From the NCBI RefSeq assembly GCF_018310535.1, contig NZ_CP074102.1:2046001-2110000 (forward strand): DNA of 64,000 bases, given 5' to 3'. This document shows, piece by piece, positions 18,419 to 27,919 of this stretch. The notes beneath the pieces are model-generated. The model was not told the DNA's origin. It saw only the letters and a list, made by a program, of their open reading frames with translations, and did no database searches. This DNA comes from Streptomyces mirabilis. GTDB taxonomy: Bacteria; Actinomycetota; Actinomycetes; Streptomycetales; Streptomycetaceae. Position numbers and translations under genes: made by a program. Numbering within the stretch: position 1 is the first letter of the stretch; every line of letters starts with the position of its first letter.

Positions 18419-21400
18419 TCAGGCCGGAACCCGTACCCCGGCGAGGTTCTCGATCACGCGGCGGGTGCTCGGGCCGACCACCCCGGCCCACTCGTCGGGG
18501 GAGCCGGTCAGCCAGCGTGCCACCAGGGTCGCGAAGCCGGGGACCTGACGGGCCAGCTCGACCAGACCGCGGTCGAATCCGGTGGCTCCGGCCGGGGTGC
18601 GGACGAGGAGCAGGCCCGTGCGGTGCACCAACTCACGGGTGGGTTCCTCGCCCCGGCGGGCCGCGCCGTCCGCGGCGGCCCGCAGCAGGGTGTCGAGGAC
18701 GGCCGGGTCCTGCTCGTGCGCGAGCAGCAGGTCCAGCAGCTCGCGCCGCAACGGGCCGCAGTCCCGGCTGCCCGGCGCCGCCAGGACGGCCGCGAGGGCC
18801 GCCCGCACCGGAGCCGGGCAGCCGACCAGCAGACCCGTGACCAGCGGGAAAAGGACGGATCGTGCCGCGAATCCGTGTTCGAGGCGCCGATCGACGTAGG
18901 CGGCCACGTGCGCGGCGGCCTCGGGGCACAGCTCCACCACTTCCCTGACCAGCACGCCGACACGGCGGGCGAGCGCGGGCGTGGTGACGTCGGCGAGCGT
19001 GCGCAGCGCCTCCGAGGTGTCCGCGCCCGGCTGTCGCAGCCGGACCCGAAAGGCTTCGAGCACCGGGTCGGGATGCGTGTTCAGGGCGGCGACCAGCGCA
19101 GCGGCGGGCAGCCGCGGATCGCCCGCGGCGAAGCGCTCCAGCGCCTGCGGCAGGTACCGGGCCCGCGTCCACGGGTCCCGTACGAGCAGGCCGAGCGCGC
19201 CACCGTGCAGCGTGCGGTCGGCGGGGCTGGCGAGCAGGGTCAGCGCCGCGTAGCGCAGCAGCTCGCGGTCGGCCTCGGTGCGCACATGCGGCGCGGCGCG
19301 CAGCCCGTACGCCATCGCCGCCACCCGCCGGGCCGGGCGCTCGTCGTGCGCCCACCGGTCCACCGCCCGGCACACGGCCGAGGGTTCCTCCTCGGCGAGC
19401 GCGGCCAGCAGTTCGTCCCCGCGCTGGTGGGCGCGGTCGACCAGGGCCTCCGCGAGGTCGTCCAGGGCGCGCCGCCGGTGCGCGTACAGCAGGGCCTGCG
19501 CGGCGGTCGCCACGGTCGCGTGGGGCGTCGCGGGCAGCGGCCGGTCGTCGTCGAACCAGGGGGTGAGGTGGGGTTGTACGGCGGTGGGGTCGGCTGCGAG
19601 GAGTCGGGCGACGGCGTCCAGGTAGCGCGGGGCCTCCGGGGGACGGCGGCGGTGGGCGCCGGAGGCGGTGCGGGACCCCTCGGCCGGGCTCGCCTGACGC
19701 GGCGCCCCGTCCGCGACGACCAGGCGCCTGAGCAGATCGAACCGCTCCGCCTCCGGCAGCGGCAGCGCCTCCCAGAAGGAGGGCCCGAATTCCGCCGGCA
19801 CACCCCGGCCTTCGGTCCGCCACGCCACGATCCGCTCGGCGAGCAGCCGGAGCACCCCGGCGTACGGGGTCGCGTCGGGTACGCGCACCAGGACATCGGC
19901 GAGGAGGTGGGTGGCCCACCAGGTGCCGTCTCCGGTCGGGGCACCGTCTCCGGTCGGGGTGGCGTCCCCAGTCCGGGCGGATTCCTCCGCCAGCAGGTCG
20001 TCGACGGCCTCGACGAGGTCTTCGAGGCGGCGGGCCAGCGCACCGGCGCCCTGGTGCCGGGCCAGCAGGAGTAGGGCCTGTACGACGGGGCCGATGCGGT
20101 GGCGCGGGACGGGCACGGAACGGCTCTGGGCGGATGGGTGTGTGGGCGTCCGCTGGGCCGGTACCCGCTCGGTACGCCAGGCTTCGCGGCGCCGGTGGAC
20201 CAGGGCGTGCAGGGCCGGGTCCACATCCAGGTGGGTGCCCTGGATCCAGTCGGCGAACTCCTCGTGGGCGAACCGGTAGCCGCTCCCGGCGGGGACCAGG
20301 AGGCCCTCGGTGAGGACGGCGGAGGCCCAGCCGGTGATACGCCCCGGGGTGGGACCCCAGGGGAAGACGGCCTCGAAGGACGTGCGGTCCAGCTGGCCCT
20401 GGCCGGGCCCCAGGCAGCGCCGCGCGGCCTCGTGCACCTGGCCGGAGACCTGGGCGGCGAGCCTTCGTACGGCCGTGCCGCGCAGCCCGTTCGCCGACGC
20501 GAGCCGGAGCGCGACGCGCAGGCACATCAGGTCCAGATGGGCGGCGAAGACCTCGTCCCGGTCGAGTGGCCGGGTCGGCGCGTCAGGCAGCGCGGCGCGC
20601 ACCTCCGCCAGCAGCCGCAACGTCAGCGGATGCCGCGCCTCGTCGGCCGCCAGCGCACCCTCGGGGATCCCGGCCCGCGCACGGACCCGCCGCGCCTCGT
20701 CCTCGGTCAGCCCGCCCAGCCGGACGCAGGGTGGAAGCGACGGCTCCGGGTCGGTACCGGCCCGGTGCAGCGACTCCGCCGGGAACTGGACCCCCGCCTG
20801 CTCCCAGTACTCGGCGCGGCAGGCGACGACGAGCCGCGCCCCGCTCGCCCGCAACCACTCGGCCGTGCCCGCGGTCCACTCGGGCAACCGGCGGGCGAGG
20901 TCGGGCGGCATCTCCTCCGGTCCGTCGAGGAGGAACAGCAGTGGCCGTCCGGCGGCCCGGGCCAGCCGGTCGGGACCGATGTCGCCGAGCTCTCCGTCGT
21001 ACCCGCCGGGCGGCAGCACCCCAGGCTCCCGGCGCGCCCCCTCCTCCGGGGCCGCCACGATCCGCCCCGCCCGCTCCAGCGCCCGGGTGGCCGCGTCGGC
21101 GACGGAGGTGTCCGTGGCGAGGAGGTCGGCGCCGCGCAGCCAGAGCGTGGGGGCCGGCGCGGCGCCGCGGGTGCGGCGGGCGGCGAGCGCCGCGAGTTCC
21201 GTCGTACGGCCGCTGCCGGGTGGGCCGACGAGTCCGAGGACGGCGGCCGGGCCGCTCTCGAAGGACGCGAACTCCCGTACGACGGCGGCCCGTTCCACGG
21301 TGGCGGGCGCCGCGCCGCCGGTGCCCGGCGAGGTCGCGGCCCCGGGGCCGTCCGAGCCCACCGAGGTCGCCGTGAGTTCGAGTACGCCTGCCGGATTGAG

Positions 21401-22072
21401 ATCGGCCCCGTACGCGGGGACCGTGGTGGCGTTGCGGTCGAGGAGTTCGGCGAGCGGACCCGCGTCGCCGGGAGTGTGCAGGAGGACCGCGAAACCCGCC
21501 GCCCGGTGCTCGGTGTGCAGCGCGGTGCCGAGCACCCCGATCACCGCCCCGGTCGAGGCGTCGAGGACCGGTCCCCCGGCCGCCCCGCCGCCCAGCCGGA
21601 GCGCGTCCGCGCCGGCCGTGCCGATCGCCAACTCCAGTGCCTCGTCGAGGCGATGGAAGCGATCGGTCGCCGCGTACGTCACGGTGGTGCTGCCCAGCAC
21701 CCGGGCCTCGCGCCAGCCGCCCGCGGGGATCCTGACATACGTGCCGGTCTCGACCCTCTCGCGCACGGTGACGGGGAGCGGGTCGAGGCCGAGGCCCTCG
21801 GTGCGTACGAGCGCCAGATCGGTTTCGGGGAGCGGGGTCACGGCGTCGGCGGTCACCACACAGCTGCGGTCGCCGGGGGCGTGCAGCACGAGGCGGGCCA
21901 GACCGTCGACGGCCTCGTGGCTGGTGATCACCGTGCCGTGGTGGTCGGCGACGAAACCCACGCCGCGCGGACGTCCGGCCAGGTCGCAGACGCGCACCAG
22001 GATCTCGTCCCGCGCGCCGCGGGCGTCGTCCGGTGTCTGCTCGTTCCCGGCCCGCGGGCCCCGTCCCGCCAT
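18419..22072 (-). CDS. Trypsin-like / STAND-type NTPase fusion with degenerate active sites
   Basis: The 1217-residue protein has three parts. Residues about 22-200 are a trypsin-like domain: H52 (VITSHEAVD) and D85 (TDLALVRT) fit the triad, but where GxSGGP is expected the sequence is GAAGGPV, with Ala165 in the serine position. Residues about 258-480 are a P-loop NTPase with GPPGSGRTT, in which the Walker A lysine is Arg289, then LLFLLDGPEE as Walker B and RLVVACRAEYW as a sensor-like strand. The remaining 700 residues are alpha-helical and Leu/Ala/Arg rich, like a superhelical repeat scaffold. This order resembles NTPases of bacterial signalling or conflict systems. ATG 22072 follows GGGGAGG. 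No membrane segment or signal peptide is seen. Function unknown. Confidence 0.8.
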   Translation of the reverse strand: MAGRGPRAGNEQTPDDARGARDEILVRVCDLAGRPRGVGFVADHHGTVITSHEAVDGLARLVLHAPGDRSCVVTADAVTPLPETDLALVRTEGLGLDPLPVTVRERVETGTYVRIPAGGWREARVLGSTTVTYAATDRFHRLDEALELAIGTAGADALRLGGGAAGGPVLDASTGAVIGVLGTALHTEHRAAGFAVLLHTPGDAGPLAELLDRNATTVPAYGADLNPAGVLELTATSVGSDGPGAATSPGTGGAAPATVERAAVVREFASFESGPAAVLGLVGPPGSGRTTELAALAARRTRGAAPAPTLWLRGADLLATDTSVADAATRALERAGRIVAAPEEGARREPGVLPPGGYDGELGDIGPDRLARAAGRPLLFLLDGPEEMPPDLARRLPEWTAGTAEWLRASGARLVVACRAEYWEQAGVQFPAESLHRAGTDPEPSLPPCVRLGGLTEDEARRVRARAGIPEGALAADEARHPLTLRLLAEVRAALPDAPTRPLDRDEVFAAHLDLMCLRVALRLASANGLRGTAVRRLAAQVSGQVHEAARRCLGPGQGQLDRTSFEAVFPWGPTPGRITGWASAVLTEGLLVPAGSGYRFAHEEFADWIQGTHLDVDPALHALVHRRREAWRTERVPAQRTPTHPSAQSRSVPVPRHRIGPVVQALLLLARHQGAGALARRLEDLVEAVDDLLAEESARTGDATPTGDGAPTGDGTWWATHLLADVLVRVPDATPYAGVLRLLAERIVAWRTEGRGVPAEFGPSFWEALPLPEAERFDLLRRLVVADGAPRQASPAEGSRTASGAHRRRPPEAPRYLDAVARLLAADPTAVQPHLTPWFDDDRPLPATPHATVATAAQALLYAHRRRALDDLAEALVDRAHQRGDELLAALAEEEPSAVCRAVDRWAHDERPARRVAAMAYGLRAAPHVRTEADRELLRYAALTLLASPADRTLHGGALGLLVRDPWTRARYLPQALERFAAGDPRLPAAALVAALNTHPDPVLEAFRVRLRQPGADTSEALRTLADVTTPALARRVGVLVREVVELCPEAAAHVAAYVDRRLEHGFAARSVLFPLVTGLLVGCPAPVRAALAAVLAAPGSRDCGPLRRELLDLLLAHEQDPAVLDTLLRAAADGAARRGEEPTRELVHRTGLLLVRTPAGATGFDRGLVELARQVPGFATLVARWLTGSPDEWAGVVGPSTRRVIENLAGVRVPA

Positions 22073-22325
22073 GCTCGAACCTCCCCGCCGTGCTCCTTCT
22101 TCCGACGGTAGGCGCCAAATGATCAGCGGGACAGATCACGCGAGAAACGCGCCCCCTTCCGCTCCCTCGGTTCACTCCGAGCGCCTGCCCGAAGGGGTGA
22201 ATAGGGCAGAGCGGATGGATACACCCTTGGGTGGGGGAACCGAGGGGGGACCGTGGAGCGGCGGGCACGAAACCCCGTGACCGCCGCTCCACGGGCAGGT
22301 GCCCGAGCACGAACAGGCGTCGGCC

Positions 22326-23231
22326 TCAGCCGAACACGGCGAGGCTCTTCGCCTTGCCCTTCTGTTCCTCCACCAGCGCGAGGAACTGGCCCTCGGCGTC
22401 GAACACGGCCACCGCGCCGACCCCCGCGTACTCCTCGGGGATCTCCAGGCGTACGCCGTTGAGCAGCAGCCGGGCCCGCTTGGTGTCCACGTCCCAGCGC
22501 GGGAACGCGGCCGCGGCGGCCTCGGCGATCGGCATCACGGTCAGCTCCTCCTGGAGCTGGTCGAGGGTGCGCGCGGAGTCGAGCTTGTACGGGCCGACGC
22601 GGGTGCGGCGCAGGGCGGTGAGGTGACCGCCGACCCCCAGGTCCGCGCCCAGGTCCCGGGCGAGCGCCCGGATGTACGTCCCGGACGAGCAGACCACGGA
22701 GACGACCAGGTCGAGCACCGGCGTGCCGTCCTCGGCCACGGCGTCCCGGATGTCGTACACCGCGAACGAGGAGACCGTCACCGGGCGGGCCGGGATCTCG
22801 AAGTCCTCGCCTTCGCGTGCCCGCTTGTACGAGCGCACGCCGTCGATCTTGATGGCACTGACCTTGGACGGCACCTGCATGATCCGGCCGGTGAGCTTGG
22901 CGATCCCGGCGTCGATGGCCTCCCTGGTCACCCTGGAGGCGTCGGTGGACGAGGTGATGTCGCCCTCGGCGTCGTCGGTCAGCGTGTCCTGGCCGAGCCG
23001 GATCGTCCCCAGGTACTCCTTCTCGGTGAGCGCGAGGTGCCCGAGGAGCTTGGTCGCCTTCTCGACGCCGAGGACGAGCACACCCGTCGCCATGGGGTCG
23101 AGGGTGCCGGCATGTCCGACGCGGCGGGTCCTGGCGATCCCGCGCATCTTGGCGACCACGTCGTGCGAAGTGAAGCCCGACGGCTTGTCGACGATGACAA
23201 GCCCGTCGGGCGTCTTGGTCTTCTGCGTCAT
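22326..23231 (-). CDS. truB: tRNA pseudouridine(55) synthase
   Basis: The 301-residue enzyme makes pseudouridine 55 in the T loop of tRNA. The catalytic aspartate is D45 in HAGTLDPMATGVL, and GLVIVDKPSGFTSHDVV is the classical N-terminal motif. The C-terminal part (TKRARLLLNG...) is a PUA-like RNA-binding region. Its ATG overlaps the rbfA stop (ATGA), so the pair is translationally coupled in the leftward rimP-to-truB block. Length is normal for actinobacteria. Confidence 0.96.
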   Translation of the reverse strand: MTQKTKTPDGLVIVDKPSGFTSHDVVAKMRGIARTRRVGHAGTLDPMATGVLVLGVEKATKLLGHLALTEKEYLGTIRLGQDTLTDDAEGDITSSTDASRVTREAIDAGIAKLTGRIMQVPSKVSAIKIDGVRSYKRAREGEDFEIPARPVTVSSFAVYDIRDAVAEDGTPVLDLVVSVVCSSGTYIRALARDLGADLGVGGHLTALRRTRVGPYKLDSARTLDQLQEELTVMPIAEAAAAAFPRWDVDTKRARLLLNGVRLEIPEEYAGVGAVAVFDAEGQFLALVEEQKGKAKSLAVFG

Positions 23232-23683
23232 TCCGCGGCGTCGCCGTCCGTCTCGTCGTCCTCGCCCGGCTTCTTGTACGGGTCCGCGTCACCGGCGAAG
23301 GTGGCACCGGCCGAGACCTCGCGCACCTTCGCGTCCGAGGCCCGCGCCTTGTCGAGCAGGTCCTCGATCGTCTTGGCGGTGTCCGGCAGGGCGTCCGCGA
23401 CGAAGGTCAGCGTCGGCGTGAACTTCACGCCCGCCGCCGCGCCGACCGCCGAGCGGAGCACGCCCTTGGCGCTCTCCAGGCCCGCGGCCGCGGCCGCGCG
23501 CTCCTCGTCGTCCCCGTAGACCGTGTAGAAGACGGTCGCCTCCCGGAGGTCCCCGGTGACCCGGGTGTCCGTGATGGTGACATGGGTGCCGAGCCGCGGG
23601 TCCTTGATCCCACGCTGCAGCTTCTGGGCCACCACCTCTCGGATGAGGTCCGCCAGCCTCTTGGCACGCGCGTTGTCGGCCAC
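23228..23683 (-). CDS. rbfA: Ribosome-binding factor A
   Basis: The 151-residue protein has the KH-like fold of RbfA, which acts in late 30S subunit maturation. The start MADNARAKRLADLIREVVAQ and the conserved DPRLGTHVTITDTRVTGDL segment identify it. A Glu/Asp-rich C-terminal tail (GEDDETDGDAAE) is an actinobacterial extension. It starts with GTG at 23683, 33 bases after the DUF503 gene, and overlaps truB by four bases. Confidence 0.95.
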   Translation of the reverse strand: MADNARAKRLADLIREVVAQKLQRGIKDPRLGTHVTITDTRVTGDLREATVFYTVYGDDEERAAAAAGLESAKGVLRSAVGAAAGVKFTPTLTFVADALPDTAKTIEDLLDKARASDAKVREVSAGATFAGDADPYKKPGEDDETDGDAAE

Positions 23684-23716
23684 TGGTCCGTCTCCTTCTT
23701 CGCCTTGCTTGTTCCG

Positions 23717-24010
23717 TCAGTCTTCGTCTGTATGAAGTCTGCGCCGTACCGACAGCAGCTCCACCTCCGGTCGCGCCGCGACGAGCCGCTCGCACCGGTC
23801 CAGTACGTCGGTGAGGTGCTCGGTGTCTCCGGAGACCATCGCCAGGCCGATCTCGGCCCTGCGATGAAGGTCCTGGTTGCCCGTCTCCGCCACGCTCACC
23901 GCGTACTTCCGCTGGAGTTCAGCGACGATCGGCCGGACTAGAGAGCGTTTCTCCTTGAGCGAGTGCACATCGCCGAGGAGCAGATCGAAGGACAGCGTCC
24001 CCACATACAT
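23717..24010 (-). CDS. DUF503 family protein
   Basis: The 97-residue protein starts MYVGTLSFDLLLGDVHSLKEKRS and belongs to the YlxP/DUF503 family, small proteins regularly encoded between infB and rbfA in Gram-positive bacteria. The family is linked by position to ribosome biogenesis; a biochemical role is not established. The ATG at 24010 was chosen because family members start with MYVGT; the open frame extends further upstream but without similarity. A ribosome binding site is weak. A 237-base gap with two strong hairpins separates it from infB. Confidence 0.9.
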   Translation of the reverse strand: MYVGTLSFDLLLGDVHSLKEKRSLVRPIVAELQRKYAVSVAETGNQDLHRRAEIGLAMVSGDTEHLTDVLDRCERLVAARPEVELLSVRRRLHTDED

Positions 24011-24139
24011 GTGTAACCGGATGTCCCGCCGGTACGGGGTAGATGGCCTGCCAATGCGCTTGGCAGGGACATCAGAACCGTACAACGAACCCCTGGCTCG
24101 CTCGACGGAGTTTCCGCCCCCGCACCGGTGGGGGCCGTT

Positions 24140-24184
24140 CGCGCAGTTCCCCGCGTCCCTGAAAGGGGCGCGGGGAACTGCGCG
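24140..24184. repeat. Palindromic Streptomyces-type intergenic repeat
   Basis: A 20-base-pair stem (CGCGCAGTTCCCCGCG at 24140-24155 pairs with CGCGGGGAACTGCGCG at 24169-24184, extended inward by four more pairs including one G-T) encloses a 5-base loop. The same GCGCAGTTCCCCGCGCCCC wording recurs near 38826 and, diverged, near 39005. Such hairpins are widespread between Streptomyces genes and may act as terminators or RNA-processing sites. Confidence 0.8.
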
Positions 24185-24199
24185 ATCTTTTAAACGGCA

Positions 24200-24235
24200 A
24201 GCTGGCCGACGGTGACTTCTCACCGTCGGCCAGCT
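24200..24235 (-). terminator. Terminator hairpin downstream of infB
   Basis: AGCTGGCCGACGGTGA (24200-24215) pairs perfectly with TCACCGTCGGCCAGCT (24220-24235) around a CTTC loop, 12 bases after the infB stop. On the minus strand a short T run follows a few bases later. Strong intrinsic terminator or attenuator ahead of the DUF503-rbfA-truB genes. Confidence 0.85.
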
Positions 24236-24247
24236 CAAGCCACTGCG

Positions 24248-27200
24248 TTACGACCGCGGCTTCTCGCGCATCTCGTACGTCGCGATGACGTCGTCGACCT
24301 TGATGTCGTTGAAGTTTCCGAGGTTGATACCACCCTCGAAGCCTTCGCGGATCTCGGTGACGTCGTCCTTGAAGCGACGCAGACCGGAGATGTTGAGGTT
24401 CTCCGCGATGACCTTGCCGTCGCGGACGAGGCGCGCCTTGGTGTTGCGCTTGACCTCGCCCGAGCGGACCAGGACACCGGCGATGTTGCCCAGCTTGGAC
24501 GACTTGAAGACCTCGCGGATCTCCGCCGTGCCGAGCTCGACCTCCTCGTACTCCGGCTTGAGCATGCCCTTGAGGGCCGCCTCGATCTCCTCGATGGCCT
24601 GGTAGATCACCGAGTAGTACCGGACGTCGACGCCCTCGCGCTCCGCCATCTGCGCCGCGCGGCCCGCAGCGCGGACGTTGAAGCCGATGACGATCGCGTC
24701 GGAGCCGGTCGCCAGGTTGATGTCCGACTCGGTGACCGCACCCACACCGCGGTGCAGGACACGGATGTCGACCTCGTCGCCGACGTCGAGCTGGAGCAGC
24801 GAGGACTCGAGAGCCTCCACCGAACCGGACGCGTCGCCCTTGATGATGAGGTTGAGTTCCTGCACCAGACCGGCCTTGAGGGCCTCGTCCAGGTTCTCCA
24901 GGGAGAACCGGACACCCCGGCGGGCGAAGTTGGCGTTGCGCTCACGCGCCGCGCGCTTCTCGGCGATCTGACGCGCCGTGCGGTCCTCGTCGACAACCAG
25001 GAAGTTGTCGCCGGCGCCCGGGACGTTGGTGAGACCGAGGACGAGGACCGGGGTCGAGGGACCCGCCTCTTCCACGTTCTCGCCCTTGTCGTCGAGCATC
25101 GCGCGGACACGGCCGTACGCGTCGCCGACCACCATGGTGTCGCCGACCCGCAGGGTGCCTCGCTGGACCAGGACGGTCGCGACGGCGCCGCGGCCACGGT
25201 CGAGGTGGGACTCGATCGCGATGCCCTGCGCGTCCTGCTCCGGGTTGGCCCGCAGGTCGAGCGAGGCGTCCGCGGTCAGGACCACGGCCTCCAGCAGCTC
25301 CTCGATGTTGAGGCCCTGCTTGGCGGAGATGTCGACGAACATCGTGTCGCCGCCGTACTCCTCGGCCACCAGACCGAACTCGGTGAGCTGACCGCGCACC
25401 TTGGTCGGGTCGGCACCCTCGACGTCGATCTTGTTGACCGCGACCACGATCGGCACGTCGGCCGCCTTGGCGTGGTTCAGCGCCTCGATCGTCTGGGGCA
25501 TCACACCGTCGTTGGCCGCCACCACGAGGATCGCGATGTCGGTCGACTTCGCACCACGGGCACGCATGGCGGTGAACGCCTCGTGACCCGGGGTGTCGAT
25601 GAAGGTGATCTTGCGCTCTTCTTCGTTGACCTGGGTCGTGACCTGGTACGCACCGATGTGCTGCGTGATACCGCCGGCCTCGCCCGCGACGACGTTCGTC
25701 TTGCGGATGGTGTCGAGGAGGCGGGTCTTACCGTGGTCGACGTGACCCATGACGGTCACGACCGGCGGACGTGCGACGAGGAACTCCTCGCCACCCTCGT
25801 CCTCGCCGAACTCGATGTCGAAGGACTCGAGCAGCTCGCGGTCCTCCTCCTCGGGGCTGACGATCTCGAGGACGAAGTTCATCTCGTCCGCGAGGAGCTT
25901 CAGCGTCTCGTCGGAGACGGACTGCGTGGCAGTGACCATCTCGCCGAGGTTCATCATCACGCCGACGAGCGACGCCGGGTTGGCGCCGATCTTCTCCGCG
26001 AAGTCGGTGAGGGACGCACCGCGCGACAGGCGGACGGACTGTCCGTTGCCGCGAGGCAGCATCACGCCGCCGACCGACGGGGCCTGCATGGCCTCGTACT
26101 CCTGGCGCCTCTGCCGCTTCGACTTGCGACCACGACGCGCCGGACCGCCGGGACGGCCGAACGCACCCTGCGTGCCACCACGGCCACCCGGACCACCGGG
26201 ACGACCGCCGAAGCCGGGACGGCCACCGCCGCCACCGCCGGGACCACCGGGACGACCGGCGAAACCGCCACCGCCGCCACCGCCGGGACCAGCGGGACGA
26301 CCCGCGAAGCCGCCACCGCCGCCACCGGGACGACCGGCGAAGCCGCCGCCGCCCGGACGACCGCCGCCGCCACCGGGACCACCGGGACGACCGCCGCCGC
26401 CACCGGGACCGCGGCCACCGGGGCCACCACCGGGACGGGGACTGCCCGCAGCGGGACGCTGCGGCATCATGCCGGGGTTGGGACGGTTACCGGCGGGGCC
26501 ACCGCCGGGACGCGGAGCGCCGCCCTGCGGACGAGGCATGCCACCCGGAGTCGGACGGGCACCGCCCGGACCGCCCTGCGGACGCGGAGCGCCGCCGGGA
26601 CCGCCCTGGGGACGGGGACCACGGTCCTGACCCGCGCCCTGCGGACGCGGAGCGCCGCCGGGACGGTCGCCACCGGGGCGCGGGGCACCGCCCGGACGGG
26701 GCGCCTGCGGGCGCGCCATGCCGGTGGAGCCACCAGAGGTGAACGGGTTGTTGCCCGGACGCGGGCCGGCCGGACGAGCACCGGGACGCGGGGCCTGGCC
26801 GCCGGGACGCGGGGCGCCCTGACGGTCGCCGCGCTCGGGACGGTCGCCGCGACCCTGACCACCCTGGCCGGGACCACCGGCCGGACGGGCACCGCCGGGA
26901 CGCGGGGCCTGGCCACCGGGACGCGGGGCGCCCGGACGGGGACCTGCGGCGGGAGCCGCGGGAGCCGACGGGGGCGCGGTGAACTCGGCCGCGACCGGAG
27001 CCGGAGCCGCCGGAGCGGGCTTCGGTGCGGGCTTGGGACCCGGGGTCGGGCGCGGACCCGGTGCAGCCGGAGTGACCGGAGCAGCCGACGCAGCCGGAGT
27101 GACCGGCGCAGCGGGGCGCTCGGCCACGGCCGGCTTCGGGGCCGGCGGGCGCGGGGCGGCCGGACGGGCAGCCTGCGCCGGAGAGGGGGCACCCGGCTTC

Positions 27201-27403
27201 GCCGGGGCAGCCTTACGGGCGGAGGCGGGCTTGCCGCCACCGCTGCCCTGCTGGAGGGCGTCAGTCAGTTTGCGTACAACGGGCGCCTCGATCGTCGAGG
27301 ACGCCGAACGGACGAATTCACCGAGCTCTTGGAGCTTGGCCATGACGACCTTGCTCTCAACCCCGAACTCCTTGGCGAGTTCGTATACCCGGACCTTAGC
27401 CAC
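24248..27403 (-). CDS. infB: Translation initiation factor IF-2
   Basis: The 1051-residue GTPase delivers initiator tRNA to the ribosome. The N-terminal IF2 module starts at a GTG preceded by AAAAGGAG ([17 protein letters not shown]). Residues about 60-440 are a long disordered Gly/Pro/Arg/Ala-rich linker with [16 protein letters not shown] repeats. The G domain has GHVDHGKT at about residue 550, DTPGHEAF and NKID. C-terminal domains with the tRNA-binding C2 module follow. It is longer than the roughly 890 residues of E. coli IF-2, the excess lying in the linker. It sits in the usual order downstream of nusA and ylxR. Confidence 0.97.
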   Translation of the reverse strand: MAKVRVYELAKEFGVESKVVMAKLQELGEFVRSASSTIEAPVVRKLTDALQQGSGGGKPASARKAAPAKPGAPSPAQAARPAAPRPPAPKPAVAERPAAPVTPAASAAPVTPAAPGPRPTPGPKPAPKPAPAAPAPVAAEFTAPPSAPAAPAAGPRPGAPRPGGQAPRPGGARPAGGPGQGGQGRGDRPERGDRQGAPRPGGQAPRPGARPAGPRPGNNPFTSGGSTGMARPQAPRPGGAPRPGGDRPGGAPRPQGAGQDRGPRPQGGPGGAPRPQGGPGGARPTPGGMPRPQGGAPRPGGGPAGNRPNPGMMPQRPAAGSPRPGGGPGGRGPGGGGGRPGGPGGGGGRPGGGGFAGRPGGGGGGFAGRPAGPGGGGGGGFAGRPGGPGGGGGGRPGFGGRPGGPGGRGGTQGAFGRPGGPARRGRKSKRQRRQEYEAMQAPSVGGVMLPRGNGQSVRLSRGASLTDFAEKIGANPASLVGVMMNLGEMVTATQSVSDETLKLLADEMNFVLEIVSPEEEDRELLESFDIEFGEDEGGEEFLVARPPVVTVMGHVDHGKTRLLDTIRKTNVVAGEAGGITQHIGAYQVTTQVNEEERKITFIDTPGHEAFTAMRARGAKSTDIAILVVAANDGVMPQTIEALNHAKAADVPIVVAVNKIDVEGADPTKVRGQLTEFGLVAEEYGGDTMFVDISAKQGLNIEELLEAVVLTADASLDLRANPEQDAQGIAIESHLDRGRGAVATVLVQRGTLRVGDTMVVGDAYGRVRAMLDDKGENVEEAGPSTPVLVLGLTNVPGAGDNFLVVDEDRTARQIAEKRAARERNANFARRGVRFSLENLDEALKAGLVQELNLIIKGDASGSVEALESSLLQLDVGDEVDIRVLHRGVGAVTESDINLATGSDAIVIGFNVRAAGRAAQMAEREGVDVRYYSVIYQAIEEIEAALKGMLKPEYEEVELGTAEIREVFKSSKLGNIAGVLVRSGEVKRNTKARLVRDGKVIAENLNISGLRRFKDDVTEIREGFEGGINLGNFNDIKVDDVIATYEMREKPRS
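26180..26450 (-). repeat. Low-complexity Gly/Pro/Arg coding repeats inside infB
   Basis: Short units encoding [18 protein letters not shown] and GRPGGPGG are repeated through this interval of the IF-2 linker. Periods are multiples of three, so length variation between strains would be in frame. Confidence 0.75.
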
Positions 27404-27550
27404 TTCGCTCCTTTTAGGTCCGGGTTGCGTCCGGACCGTCGCTACTTCATGGGCGTACTCATCGCGTGCTCATCGAGTGCTCATCGCAATCTCGACCTAC
27501 TTCCAACTCGCGGGGTACCAGGGCCGCACGGGGGTTCCGTACGACGCTCC

Positions 27551-27829
27551 TTACGGTGTTGCCTGCTCGACGCAGAGGCGCAACGCCGCTGTGTCGAGCG
27601 GTCCCGGGGCACGCAGCGCCCGCGGGAACGCCCGGCGGCGTACCGCCAGGTCGAAACAGACCAGGGCGGGGTGCACATATGCGCCCCGGCCGGGCAGCGT
27701 ACCGCGATGATCGGGGACACATTCGCCCTCGACCGCCACGATCCGCAGCAGATCAGTCTTGGCCGCTCGCTCCCGGCACCCCACACAGGTGCGTTCAGGG
27801 CATGCGCGGGCTCGCGTCCGGCCAGACAC
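27551..27829 (-). CDS. YlxR family RNA-binding protein
   Basis: The 92-residue protein is of the YlxR (DUF448) family, small basic proteins encoded between nusA and infB. The hallmark CVGCRERAAKTDLLRIV and GRGAYVHPALVCFDLAVRRRAFPRAL segments are present; the fold binds RNA and relatives interact with RNase P or transcription regulation. The start is GTG at 27829. It lies 90 bases from nusA and 147 bases from infB in the same direction. Confidence 0.93.
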   Translation of the reverse strand: MSGRTRARACPERTCVGCRERAAKTDLLRIVAVEGECVPDHRGTLPGRGAYVHPALVCFDLAVRRRAFPRALRAPGPLDTAALRLCVEQATP

Positions 27830-27919
27830 TCTTAAGTCTACCTCCCCGCACCGACCTCACCCCTTTGGGGCAAGAATCGAACGGTTGTTGTCGTGATCTA
27901 AGCCACTTGCGGCTCAGAA

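Noticed and set aside
20099..22111. A 670-residue plus-strand frame opposite the protease/NTPase fusion
   Set aside because: It lacks recognisable domains and is explained by codon-position GC bias of the real gene.
24212..27835. A 1207-residue open frame on the plus strand opposite infB
   Set aside because: It mirrors infB, shows only repeat-like Arg/Thr/Gly composition and no family motif. High GC content keeps antisense frames open.
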